Below are positions 8,220 to 15,838 of a stretch of 64,000 nucleotides of DNA, one piece after another. A program made the translations under genes and the position numbers. How positions within the stretch are numbered: position 1 is the first letter of the stretch; each line of letters starts with the position of its first letter. The notes under the pieces were generated by a model. The model ran no database searches, was not told the DNA's origin, and was given only the letters and a program-made list of their open reading frames with translations. Source of the DNA: Acinetobacter rudis (GTDB taxonomy: Bacteria; Pseudomonadota; Gammaproteobacteria; Pseudomonadales; Moraxellaceae); the NCBI RefSeq assembly GCF_000829675.1, contig NZ_BBRX01000018.1, positions 62,001 to 126,000 on the forward strand, read 5' to 3'.

Positions 8220-9680
8220 ATGCGTATTTTCAGAAAACTTCACAGTAAATTGAACTGGAGTAAACGTCGTTATTTCGGAGTGATTTTAAGTGTATTTGCA
8301 CTCACTTATTTAGCTTCAGCGATTTATCATACTCAAAAGGCACTGCCAGTTGGTTTAGATTATAGTGGTCAGTTAAAGCCTACTCCGGTCAAATTTTTGG
8401 CTGATCGAACTTATATCGATGCGCAAGGACAGCAACAATTACAACAACAAATTTTTGATGAAACACTGAAGTTAATTGATCAGGCACAAAGTACCATTGT
8501 ACTTGATATGTTCTTGTTCAATCCAACACGTGGCGATTCTAAACTTGAGTTCCGTCCTTTAAGTGAGCAGCTTACTCAGGCACTGATTAATAAGCGCCAA
8601 CAAAATCCAAATATTGAAATTAAGTTTATTACTGATCCGATTAATACCGTCTATGGGGGGAATCGCTCAGAGCAATATTTTCAGTTGCGCCGTGCTGGGA
8701 TTGATGTGATTGAAACCAATCTCACGCCATTACGTGCATCTAACCCAGTGTGGTCGGGTTTTTGGTATTTATGTTGTCAGGGTTTAAGTAATAATGCTGA
8801 AAAAGGCTGGTTACCTAATCCATTCAGTAGTGAAAAAATTACCTTACGTAGCTATCTCAATTTATTCAATTTTAAAGCCAATCACCGTAAAGTCATCATC
8901 GCTGATAGTGTCGATGGTTGGAAAGCGATTGTAAGCTCAGCAAATCCACATGATGGTAGTGCGCGTCATAGTAATGTCGCTTTACTGGTGGGTGGGGCAA
9001 TAGCTGTAGATTTGTTAACTACAGAGCAAATTGTTGCGAAAATGTCTGGAGGAGATAGTCCTGTAGTTATTTTAGGCAACTTCAAAGAACCAGCACAAAC
9101 ACAAGCACAGGTCTTAACTGAAGGCGCTATTTATAAAGCTTTATTGGAATTATTAGATACAGCAAAAGCAGGTGAACAGGTTGATTTGGCCATGTTCTAT
9201 CTATCGGAGCGTAAAACTGTTGAAGCACTATTGGCTGCAAAGCAACGTGGAGTGAAGCTCAGAGTCTTACTTGATCCAAATAAAGATGCTTTTGGTCGTG
9301 AAAAAAATGGCATTCCTAATCGTCAAGTTGCATCGGAATTGCATCAGGCGGGTATAGATTTGCGTTGGTGTAATACCCAAGGTGAACAATGTCATAGCAA
9401 AATGATTATTAAATCAAATGCACAAGACAGTGAGTTGATTTTAGGATCAGCAAATTTTACAGCGCGAAATTTGAAAAACTATAATTTAGAAACGGATTTA
9501 CGCATTATAGGAAGCCGTGAACAACAAGTTTTTGTCGATGCGCAGCAGTACTTTGACCAAGCATGGTCTAACATAAATGATCAGCATATGAGTGTAGATT
9601 ATGCAAAGTATGCAGATGAGTCTAAGGCCAAATATTGGTTGTACCGTTTTATGGAGTGGAGTGGGCTTTCCACTTTTTAG
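8220..9680 (+). CDS. Phospholipase D-like (cardiolipin synthase-type) protein
   Basis: A 486-aa PLD-superfamily enzyme with an N-terminal membrane anchor (about residues 18-36) and two phosphodiesterase repeats. The first HKD motif is intact (NHRKVIIAD, near residue 222, followed by SSANPHDGS). The second reads HSKMIIKS near 391, keeping the His and Lys but with Ser where the Asp of HxKxxxxD is expected; GSANFTARN follows. Members remodel phospholipids, for example cardiolipin synthesis or phosphatidyl transfer, at the inner membrane. Substrate cannot be read here. It follows znuD by 80 bp with a hairpin over its ribosome site and is closed by an intrinsic terminator at 9701. Confidence 0.85.
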   Translation: MRIFRKLHSKLNWSKRRYFGVILSVFALTYLASAIYHTQKALPVGLDYSGQLKPTPVKFLADRTYIDAQGQQQLQQQIFDETLKLIDQAQSTIVLDMFLFNPTRGDSKLEFRPLSEQLTQALINKRQQNPNIEIKFITDPINTVYGGNRSEQYFQLRRAGIDVIETNLTPLRASNPVWSGFWYLCCQGLSNNAEKGWLPNPFSSEKITLRSYLNLFNFKANHRKVIIADSVDGWKAIVSSANPHDGSARHSNVALLVGGAIAVDLLTTEQIVAKMSGGDSPVVILGNFKEPAQTQAQVLTEGAIYKALLELLDTAKAGEQVDLAMFYLSERKTVEALLAAKQRGVKLRVLLDPNKDAFGREKNGIPNRQVASELHQAGIDLRWCNTQGEQCHSKMIIKSNAQDSELILGSANFTARNLKNYNLETDLRIIGSREQQVFVDAQQYFDQAWSNINDQHMSVDYAKYADESKAKYWLYRFMEWSGLSTF

Positions 9681-9700
9681 TAAGATCTAACTGATAGTAA

Positions 9701-9733
9701 AACAGCCAAGCAAAAAGCTTGGCTGTTTTTTTT
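9701..9733 (+). terminator. Intrinsic terminator after the PLD gene
   Basis: An 11-bp stem (AACAGCCAAGC / GCTTGGCTGTT) with an AAAAA loop is followed by a run of eight or more T. The A-run on the other side lets it serve the convergent gene at 9790 as well. Confidence 0.9.
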
Positions 9734-9789
9734 GTTGCGATATTCGTTGAAGACCCTCTTGCATATGTACAGCAAAGAGGGTGAGGAGC

Positions 9790-10305
9790 TTATAGGCTTG
9801 GTGGAATCATTTGATCAAGATCTTTATCGCTAATTTCTTCTAGATCTTTAAGGTCAGTTTTGATTTTCCATTGTTCAGCATCATTGACCGGATTGGGGAG
9901 ACGAGCTTCTAACCAATCACAAATAACATCTGGCCCAAAGTCAGGATGATTACACTGAATGACCCAAGCAAGGAAGTCTTGCGCAACACCATTCATATAA
10001 GGTGGTGGTGAAACAGGTAAAAATTGGGTAGGTAAACGTTCATTGGTAGAGAGATAGTTCAGCACATGACCAAGCTCTTGAACCGTTTGCCAAGCCAACT
10101 CATGTGTAGTATCAATTTGAAATTTAAACCACCAAGCATGCTGGCCATCACTGCCATAGGCATCAATCCGATCTGCTTGTACGCTGGGTACCTGACTAAA
10201 AAACTGCTGTAGGCGCTCAAAACTCATTTCAGACACAATCACATGCTCAAATTTAAGATGCTGTAAGTTTAGCATACTCCAAGTTAACTCTTGGAGCTTA
10301 TCCAT
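9790..10305 (-). CDS. Hypothetical protein, unknown function
   Basis: A soluble 171-aa acidic protein with no signal peptide, no membrane segment and no motif I recognise. The C-terminal end is strongly acidic (DLKDLEEISDKDLDQM). Tryptophan is frequent (AWWFKF, LAWVIQ, CDWLEA), suggesting a compact globular fold. It starts six bases after the PsiE-family stop, so the two are almost certainly co-transcribed, and it ends at a shared bidirectional terminator. No function is proposed. Confidence 0.75.
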   Translation of the reverse strand: MDKLQELTWSMLNLQHLKFEHVIVSEMSFERLQQFFSQVPSVQADRIDAYGSDGQHAWWFKFQIDTTHELAWQTVQELGHVLNYLSTNERLPTQFLPVSPPPYMNGVAQDFLAWVIQCNHPDFGPDVICDWLEARLPNPVNDAEQWKIKTDLKDLEEISDKDLDQMIPPSL

Positions 10306-10311
10306 TGCACT

Positions 10312-10806
10312 TTATGCAAGTTCATCATCTTGTGGGCGTGGTGTTTTATGCGCAGGTGGCGTGGCCTCAGTATGTTTGGCACGGATTACAGAAGGGTAGT
10401 GCCAAGAAGAAAAACGAACGATTAAAATGGCCAGTGCCAAAATACAGATTGAGCCTGTGATAATGATCAAATCTATGCTGGCCTTATGTTCGTGTTGCAC
10501 ATTGGAAATCAACAAACGGGTCAGCGCTGTTATCGCGACGTATATTAAGAAACGTACAGGCATATGATTCGTTTTAAAATAAATACCGACCATTGCGCCT
10601 AATTCTAAATAGATAAACAGAAGTAAAATATCATCAATCGTAGCAAAGCGTTTTAGCATGTAGATTTCAATAACCGTATGTACTGCTGACCAAGCGATCA
10701 TACAACCGATGATAAACAAAGCTAGGTAATGAAAGCTCTCAACAGCAATATTGCCAATTCGATCTAGTAACGATTCAATTTTATGAGTATTAGAAGGCTT
10801 TTGCAT
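10312..10806 (-). CDS. PsiE family inner-membrane protein
   Basis: A 164-aa protein with four predicted membrane helices (about residues 25-47, 56-76, 84-102 and 112-134) and a basic polar tail. The spacing of the helices and the motifs LLLFIYLELGAMVGIYF and MPVRFLIYVAITALTRLL match the phosphate-starvation-inducible PsiE family. In E. coli psiE responds to phosphate and cAMP-CRP, but the molecular function is unknown. It is the first gene of a two-gene unit with the unknown protein downstream. I see no clear Pho box upstream, so phosphate control is not supported here. Confidence 0.82.
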   Translation of the reverse strand: MQKPSNTHKIESLLDRIGNIAVESFHYLALFIIGCMIAWSAVHTVIEIYMLKRFATIDDILLLFIYLELGAMVGIYFKTNHMPVRFLIYVAITALTRLLISNVQHEHKASIDLIIITGSICILALAILIVRFSSWHYPSVIRAKHTEATPPAHKTPRPQDDELA

Positions 10807-10923
10807 AACATGCGTACCATGTGCTGAATAAGGTTAATTAAAACTTATGCAAGTTTCATGCACATGAAAGACGAGTTCGATCCAATAGTGTATTTATGAA
10901 TGATTATTTATGGATTTTGAATC

Positions 10924-10953
10924 AAAAAACGCCTGAATCAATCAGGCGTTTTT
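10924..10953. terminator. Bidirectional terminator
   Basis: The AACGCCTGA / TCAGGCGTT stem with a five-base loop has an A-run on the left and a T-run on the right. It lies 3' of the acyl-CoA dehydrogenase at 11012 on the minus strand. Confidence 0.85.
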
Positions 10954-11011
10954 ATTCATAGGGCATAAGCGTCTAGCAGTAGGAATCACCCCCATTTAGG
11001 GGGTGAGGATG

Positions 11012-12793
11012 TCAAGATTGACTGGTAAAGTAATCTTCACTAAAGCCCATGATCACTTCACAACCTGCTTTGATCTTTAAAATACGTGAATTTAGATCAG
11101 GCAAAACACGTTGGATGAAGTAATGTGTGAGTGATAGTTTATTCGTGTAGAATTCACCTTGTTTACCGTATGCAGCATTGGCAATACGCGCGAACATGTA
11201 GGTGAAGCTCAGTAGACCTACTGCATGTAAATAGTCGATTGCAGCAGCATTCGAGAAATCAGGATTTTCAGCAGCACGCTCGATAATACGCTGAGTAACC
11301 ATTTCGATTTCAGTTGCAACATCTAAAGTTGCATCTTTAATGAAGTTGAGATCTGTATCAAGCTCATTGGCAAAGTCACGAATTTCTGCGATGTATTCAG
11401 CAATAAATTCGCCATCACATTTAATTGTCTTACGACCAATTAAATCTTGCGCTTGAACACCGTTGGTTCCTTCGTAAATCTGTGCAATACGTAGATCACG
11501 AACACATTGTTCCATACCCCATTCACGGATGAAGCCGTGACCACCAAAGCACATTTGCGCATCTAGTGTTGCTTGGAAAGCTGTATCGGTTAAGAAAGCT
11601 TTAGCGATTGGAGTTAAAAGGGCAACACGGTTATTGGCCTTAGCGACTGCCTCAGGATCAGTTGAGAACTTGGTAATATCGAGTTGTTGACCAACATAGA
11701 CAGCAAAAGCACGAGAAGCTTCATTGTTCGCACGAGCATTGAGCAGCATACGACGTACATCGCCATGCACTAAAATACTATCTGCTGGTTTTTCAGGTGA
11801 TTTTGCACCAATTGAACTACGACCTTGGAGGCGGTCAGTCGCATATTGTGCTGCATTTTGATATGCAAACTCAGATGCACCTAAACCTTGGATGCCCATA
11901 GATAAACGTTCGTAGTTCATCATGACAAACATCGCTGCTAGACCTTGGTTTTCTTTACCTACCAAGTAGCCTGTAGCACCATCAAAGTTCATTACACATG
12001 TTGCTGAAGCTTTGATTCCCATTTTGTGTTCAATTGAACCTGCGCCAACGGCATTACGCTCACCGAGTGAACCATCCGCATTGACCATGAATTTAGGCAC
12101 AATAAATAATGAAATACCACGAGAACCGGCTGGTGCATCAGGTGTTTTTGCTAAGACAAGGTGAATAATATTTTCTGCTAGATCGTGGTCGCCACCTGTA
12201 ATAAAGATTTTAGTCCCAGTAATTTGGTAAGACCCATCACTATTCGGTTCTGCTTTGGTTTTGATAATACCAAGATCTGTACCTGCATGAGGTTCAGTCA
12301 AACACATTGTGCCAGACCATTCACCTGAATAAATTTTAGGTAAATAGGTTTCTTTTTGCTCTTGAGATGCATAGCTGCTAAGCGCCATACCAGCACCTAC
12401 AGAAAGCAATGGATAAAGCATAAAAGAAGGGTTGGTTGCAAAAAGCATTTCATCTGCAAGTACGGTCAGCATTTTAGGCATGCCTTGACCGCCCCATTCT
12501 TCATCCGCTGCTAAACCAATCCATCCACCTTGAGCATATTGGTGGAACGCTTCTTTAAATCCAGCTGGCGTGGTGACTTTGCCGTTTTCAAAATGCGCAC
12601 CTTCTTCATCACCACTGCGGTTTAAAGGTAGAGTTACGTTTTGTGCAAATTTGGCCATTTCTTCCAAAATTGCTTCAGCTGTTGCAGCATCTACGTGTGC
12701 AAGATTCTCATTGGCTTGCCAAAATTGTTCAGCTTGAAAAACATCATTGAGAATAAAACGCATATCTGCAAGAGGCGCATTATAAATTGGCAT
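11012..12793 (-). CDS. Acyl-CoA dehydrogenase (paralogue A)
   Basis: FAD-dependent acyl-CoA dehydrogenase, 593 aa, catalysing alpha,beta-desaturation of an acyl-CoA in fatty-acid degradation. The order is a short N-terminal extension (MPIYNAPLADMRFILNDV), the usual N-terminal helical, middle beta (MCLTEPHAGTDLGIIKTKA near 165) and C-terminal helical domains, and the roughly 130-residue C-terminal extension characteristic of the ~600-aa subgroup. The FAD/substrate region includes CFGGHGFIREWGMEQ and the catalytic-Glu motif YEGTNGVQAQDLIGRK near 441. The neighbour at 13039 is a clear paralogue in the same orientation with 245 bp between, so they are tandem but probably separately transcribed, since a terminator lies between. 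Chain-length preference is not readable. Confidence 0.93.
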   Translation of the reverse strand: MPIYNAPLADMRFILNDVFQAEQFWQANENLAHVDAATAEAILEEMAKFAQNVTLPLNRSGDEEGAHFENGKVTTPAGFKEAFHQYAQGGWIGLAADEEWGGQGMPKMLTVLADEMLFATNPSFMLYPLLSVGAGMALSSYASQEQKETYLPKIYSGEWSGTMCLTEPHAGTDLGIIKTKAEPNSDGSYQITGTKIFITGGDHDLAENIIHLVLAKTPDAPAGSRGISLFIVPKFMVNADGSLGERNAVGAGSIEHKMGIKASATCVMNFDGATGYLVGKENQGLAAMFVMMNYERLSMGIQGLGASEFAYQNAAQYATDRLQGRSSIGAKSPEKPADSILVHGDVRRMLLNARANNEASRAFAVYVGQQLDITKFSTDPEAVAKANNRVALLTPIAKAFLTDTAFQATLDAQMCFGGHGFIREWGMEQCVRDLRIAQIYEGTNGVQAQDLIGRKTIKCDGEFIAEYIAEIRDFANELDTDLNFIKDATLDVATEIEMVTQRIIERAAENPDFSNAAAIDYLHAVGLLSFTYMFARIANAAYGKQGEFYTNKLSLTHYFIQRVLPDLNSRILKIKAGCEVIMGFSEDYFTSQS

Positions 12794-12977
12794 AGTCGAT
12801 CCACCTATATTGTTAAGTCACTCGTTTAGAGTTATATCCATCTTTCTTAGCTTAATGACTTTGGGAGTCATCTCTAAGATTGTTTTTTTATTTACAACTA
12901 TAGTCGTTTTAGTTTGTCTGTATTACTACACGCTGAGTTAAAACTACAAATTAAAACAGACCTCGTTACTTATATAG

Positions 12978-13004
12978 AAAAAGAACGGTCATTACCATGA
13001 CCGT
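12978..13004 (-). terminator. Intrinsic terminator of acyl-CoA dehydrogenase B
   Basis: ACGGTCAT / ATGACCGT (arms 12985-12992 and 12997-13004) with loop TACC is followed on the minus strand by a run of U (plus-strand A-run 12978-12982). It lies just past the stop at 13039. Confidence 0.85.
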
Positions 13005-13038
13005 CCCCTCAATTTACGCAATTAATGACATGTTTGTC

Positions 13039-14841
13039 TTAAAATGCGAAATGTTCAGCATCTAGTGCCATTAATGGCTCTAGACCACCTTCGATCACGT
13101 CAACATGTGAACGAACACGTGGCAGGATTTTCTTGAAGTAGAAGTTGGCAGTGGTAATTTTGGCATTATAGAAGTCAACTTCTGAGCTACCCGCAGCAAG
13201 TTGTTGCTTCGCAACTACTGCCATGTGTGCCCATAGATAAGCCAAAGTGACGTAGCCAGAGAAATACATGTAGTCAACTGCAGCAGCACCCACTTCATCT
13301 GGGTTTTGCATAGAGCGCATTGCGATCTTAACTGTTAAGTCACCCCATTCTTTGTTCAGTACAGCCAACGGTTCGATCAATGCTTTTACGTCAGCATTGT
13401 CTTTGTTTGCTTCAACAAATTTATGAATGATCTTGGTAAAATCTTTAAGCATCGCGCCTTGAGTTTGTAGAACTTTACGGCCTAACAAATCAAGTGCTTG
13501 AATTTCAGTTGTACCTTCATAAAGACAAGCAATACGTGTATCACGTACGATTTGTTCCATGCCATGTTCTGAAATGAAGCCATGACCACCGAAAACCTGT
13601 ACGCCGTGTTTAGCAGACTCTGAACCTGTTTCAGTCAAGAATGCCTTAGCGATCGGCGTAAGCAATGACAGGATATTGTCAGCAAATTTACGCTCTTCTT
13701 CAGTTTCGCCCTGTTCAACAATATCAGCATATTGAGACAAGAGATAAACGAGGGCACGACCACCTTCAGCAAATGCTTTTTGAGTTAATAGCATGTTGCG
13801 TACAGCAGGGTGAACAATAATTGGATCTGCTTCTTTTTCTGGCGCTTTGATACCAGAAAGTGAACGCATGGCTAAACGATCTTTAGCATATGCCAATGCA
13901 CCTTGGAATGAACCTTCAGATGCAGATAAACCTTGAACAGCTGTACCAATACGTGCAGTGTTCATAAAGGTAAACATACAGTTTAGACCACGGTTTTCAG
14001 GGCCAATCAAGTAACCTTTTGCGTTGTCAAAGTTGATTACGCAAGTTGCATTACCGTGGATCCCCATTTTATGTTCAATTGAACCACAGCGTACGCCATT
14101 GCGATCAAGAACATTGCCATCAGCATCAACATTGAATTTCGGTACGATGAATAGCGAAATACCTTTAGTACCTTTTGGTGCACCTGGTAGGCGTGCAAGT
14201 ACGATGTGGATGATGTTCTCAGCCATATCGTGTTCGCCCGCTGAGATAAATATTTTCTCACCAGAAATTGCATAGCTACCATCAGCATTCGGTTCAGCTT
14301 TACTGCGGATAATCCCAAGATCAGAACCAGCATGTGATTCAGTTAAGCACATTGTACCTGTCCATTCACCCGTAACGAGTTTTGGCAAGTAGATTGCTTT
14401 TTGTTGATCTGTACCATGATGCTCAATGGTACGAATAGCACCATGTGATAGGCCAGGGTACATGCCCCATGCCCAGTTTGCGGTACCCACCATTTCTGAG
14501 ACAACAGTACCCAGTGAACCAGGTAGACCTTGACCACCATGTTGTTCAGGTACAGCTAAAGATGGGAAGCCGAGTTCGATGTATTTTTGATAAGCTTCTT
14601 TAAAACCAGCAGGTGTAGTAACTACGCCATCATCCCATTTACAGCCTTCACGGTCACCAGTTTGGTTAAGTGGAGAAAGCTCATTTTCACAAAAGTCAGC
14701 GGCAGCTTCTAAATATTGATCTAGGAGTTCGCGGCTTACGTTGTCTTTAAACGCAGGCAGTTTTGAATAGTGTTCTTCAAAATTGAGTAATTCGTGTAAA
14801 ACAAATTGCATATCACGTAAAGGCGCTTTGTATTGCGGCAT
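13039..14841 (-). CDS. Acyl-CoA dehydrogenase (paralogue B)
   Basis: A second ~600-aa FAD-dependent acyl-CoA dehydrogenase, collinear with its neighbour: N-terminus MPQYKAPLRDMQFVLHELL, middle-domain motif MCLTESHAGSDLGIIRSKA, FGGHGFISEHGMEQIVRDTR, and YEGTTEIQALDLLGRK carrying the likely catalytic Glu near 452. The C-terminal extension is also present. The shared N-terminal signature and length show that the pair arose by duplication. It probably acts in beta-oxidation of fatty or related acyl-CoAs in the cytoplasm; substrate is unknown. The 5' leader contains a small palindrome (CTGGTTAAACCAG, 14858-14870) that could be an operator or hairpin. Confidence 0.93.
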   Translation of the reverse strand: MPQYKAPLRDMQFVLHELLNFEEHYSKLPAFKDNVSRELLDQYLEAAADFCENELSPLNQTGDREGCKWDDGVVTTPAGFKEAYQKYIELGFPSLAVPEQHGGQGLPGSLGTVVSEMVGTANWAWGMYPGLSHGAIRTIEHHGTDQQKAIYLPKLVTGEWTGTMCLTESHAGSDLGIIRSKAEPNADGSYAISGEKIFISAGEHDMAENIIHIVLARLPGAPKGTKGISLFIVPKFNVDADGNVLDRNGVRCGSIEHKMGIHGNATCVINFDNAKGYLIGPENRGLNCMFTFMNTARIGTAVQGLSASEGSFQGALAYAKDRLAMRSLSGIKAPEKEADPIIVHPAVRNMLLTQKAFAEGGRALVYLLSQYADIVEQGETEEERKFADNILSLLTPIAKAFLTETGSESAKHGVQVFGGHGFISEHGMEQIVRDTRIACLYEGTTEIQALDLLGRKVLQTQGAMLKDFTKIIHKFVEANKDNADVKALIEPLAVLNKEWGDLTVKIAMRSMQNPDEVGAAAVDYMYFSGYVTLAYLWAHMAVVAKQQLAAGSSEVDFYNAKITTANFYFKKILPRVRSHVDVIEGGLEPLMALDAEHFAF

Positions 14842-15156
14842 AAGAGATTCCTCAACCCTGGTTAAACCAGATTTTTTTTAAAAAATGATAAACGTCATCA
14901 TTGACAACTTATTTCTTGTCCTACATCGTGCAACAACTCATGGCGTGGCACAAGCTCTTCTCAGTGAAATCGTTGTGACTCTAAAGTCAAAAAAAAATTT
15001 CACATAAAGCATTAAATCCTTTAAGTGTAGATAGTTATAGCTGATTCTACCTTAAACGAAATGTCAAAATCGTAAAAATATATGTCGAAAAAAAAAGACG
15101 CATGGTGCGTCTTTTAATTTGTTCTTTAGCAAACAGATAGCTTCAAGTCTGGTCAC
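14842..15156. other. Intergenic region between dehydrogenase B and the lipoprotein gene
   Basis: It holds the 5' leader of the acyl-CoA dehydrogenase, with the CTGGTTAAACCAG palindrome at 14858-14870, AT-rich promoter DNA, and the lipoprotein terminator at 15088-15118. No further gene is visible. Confidence 0.5.
15088..15118 (-). terminator. Intrinsic terminator of the lipoprotein gene
   Basis: AAAAGACGCA / TGCGTCTTTT with a three-base loop has a long A-run (15088-15096) that becomes the U-tract on the minus strand, 39 bp past the stop. Confidence 0.88.
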
Positions 15157-15717
15157 TTAGCCACGTTGTACAGTTTTCATATGATCAGGCTGGTAACGTA
15201 ATTGACATTGGCCAGTTAGATTTTGTTTGTCATATTGCACTTGTACAGTTTTGCCAATGGCTTGGCCTTGACACGCAGCTTGTAACTGTTGGCGAAGTGC
15301 TTGTCGTTCAGTACGCTTAGCCATACGTTGTTGCTTAATTTCTTCACGTTGTTCAACAGTCATTTGGTTAAATGCTTGACGTGATAGACGTTCAGTCGCT
15401 GTCAATGTTTGTTGTAATAAGGTCTTACTGCTGTCATCGAGTTTGAACATGACGTTGCATTGACCTGTTTTAGTACCTTGCCCGAATTGAAACTCAACAC
15501 GGTCACCAGCAGACTTGCCATCACATGCGTGTTGACGTTGAACTTGCCATTGTTGTTTTTGTTCTTCAGTCATTCTGTGGTTGTGTTTCATACCATGCAT
15601 ATGACTATGTGTATGTTTGTTTTGATCTGGTTGATTGCCTGTTGATTGACAGGCGCTGAGTGTTGTCATGATGACAATACTACTACCAAGTAAGGCAAGC
15701 GCTTTTAAATGCTTCAT
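15157..15717 (-). CDS. Duplicated Spy-like, His-rich lipoprotein
   Basis: A 186-aa predicted lipoprotein with a signal peptide ending in the lipobox LSAC (Cys near residue 23), followed by a His-rich stretch (HTHSHMHGMKHNH). The mature part contains the same module twice: MTEEQKQQ...ACDGKSAGDRV...TGQC, then MTVEQREE...ACQGQAIGKTV...TGQC. Each copy has a helical segment resembling the LTxxQ motif of Spy/CpxP chaperones and a pair of cysteines about 20 residues apart. It is divergent from baeS with 121 bp between. In E. coli BaeSR activates spy, so this may be a BaeR-regulated periplasmic stress lipoprotein. That role is inference; the repeat and the lipobox are directly visible. Confidence 0.75.
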   Translation of the reverse strand: MKHLKALALLGSSIVIMTTLSACQSTGNQPDQNKHTHSHMHGMKHNHRMTEEQKQQWQVQRQHACDGKSAGDRVEFQFGQGTKTGQCNVMFKLDDSSKTLLQQTLTATERLSRQAFNQMTVEQREEIKQQRMAKRTERQALRQQLQAACQGQAIGKTVQVQYDKQNLTGQCQLRYQPDHMKTVQRG

Positions 15718-15838
15718 AGACTTGAATCCTTAACGAGCTCATGGGAAATTTTGCGTTAAAGATTAAGTAATAATGATGTAGAAACAATGTAGGTATTTTA
15801 CCGTGATTGTCGGGTAGAATGCTGAAATAGTAGGAATT

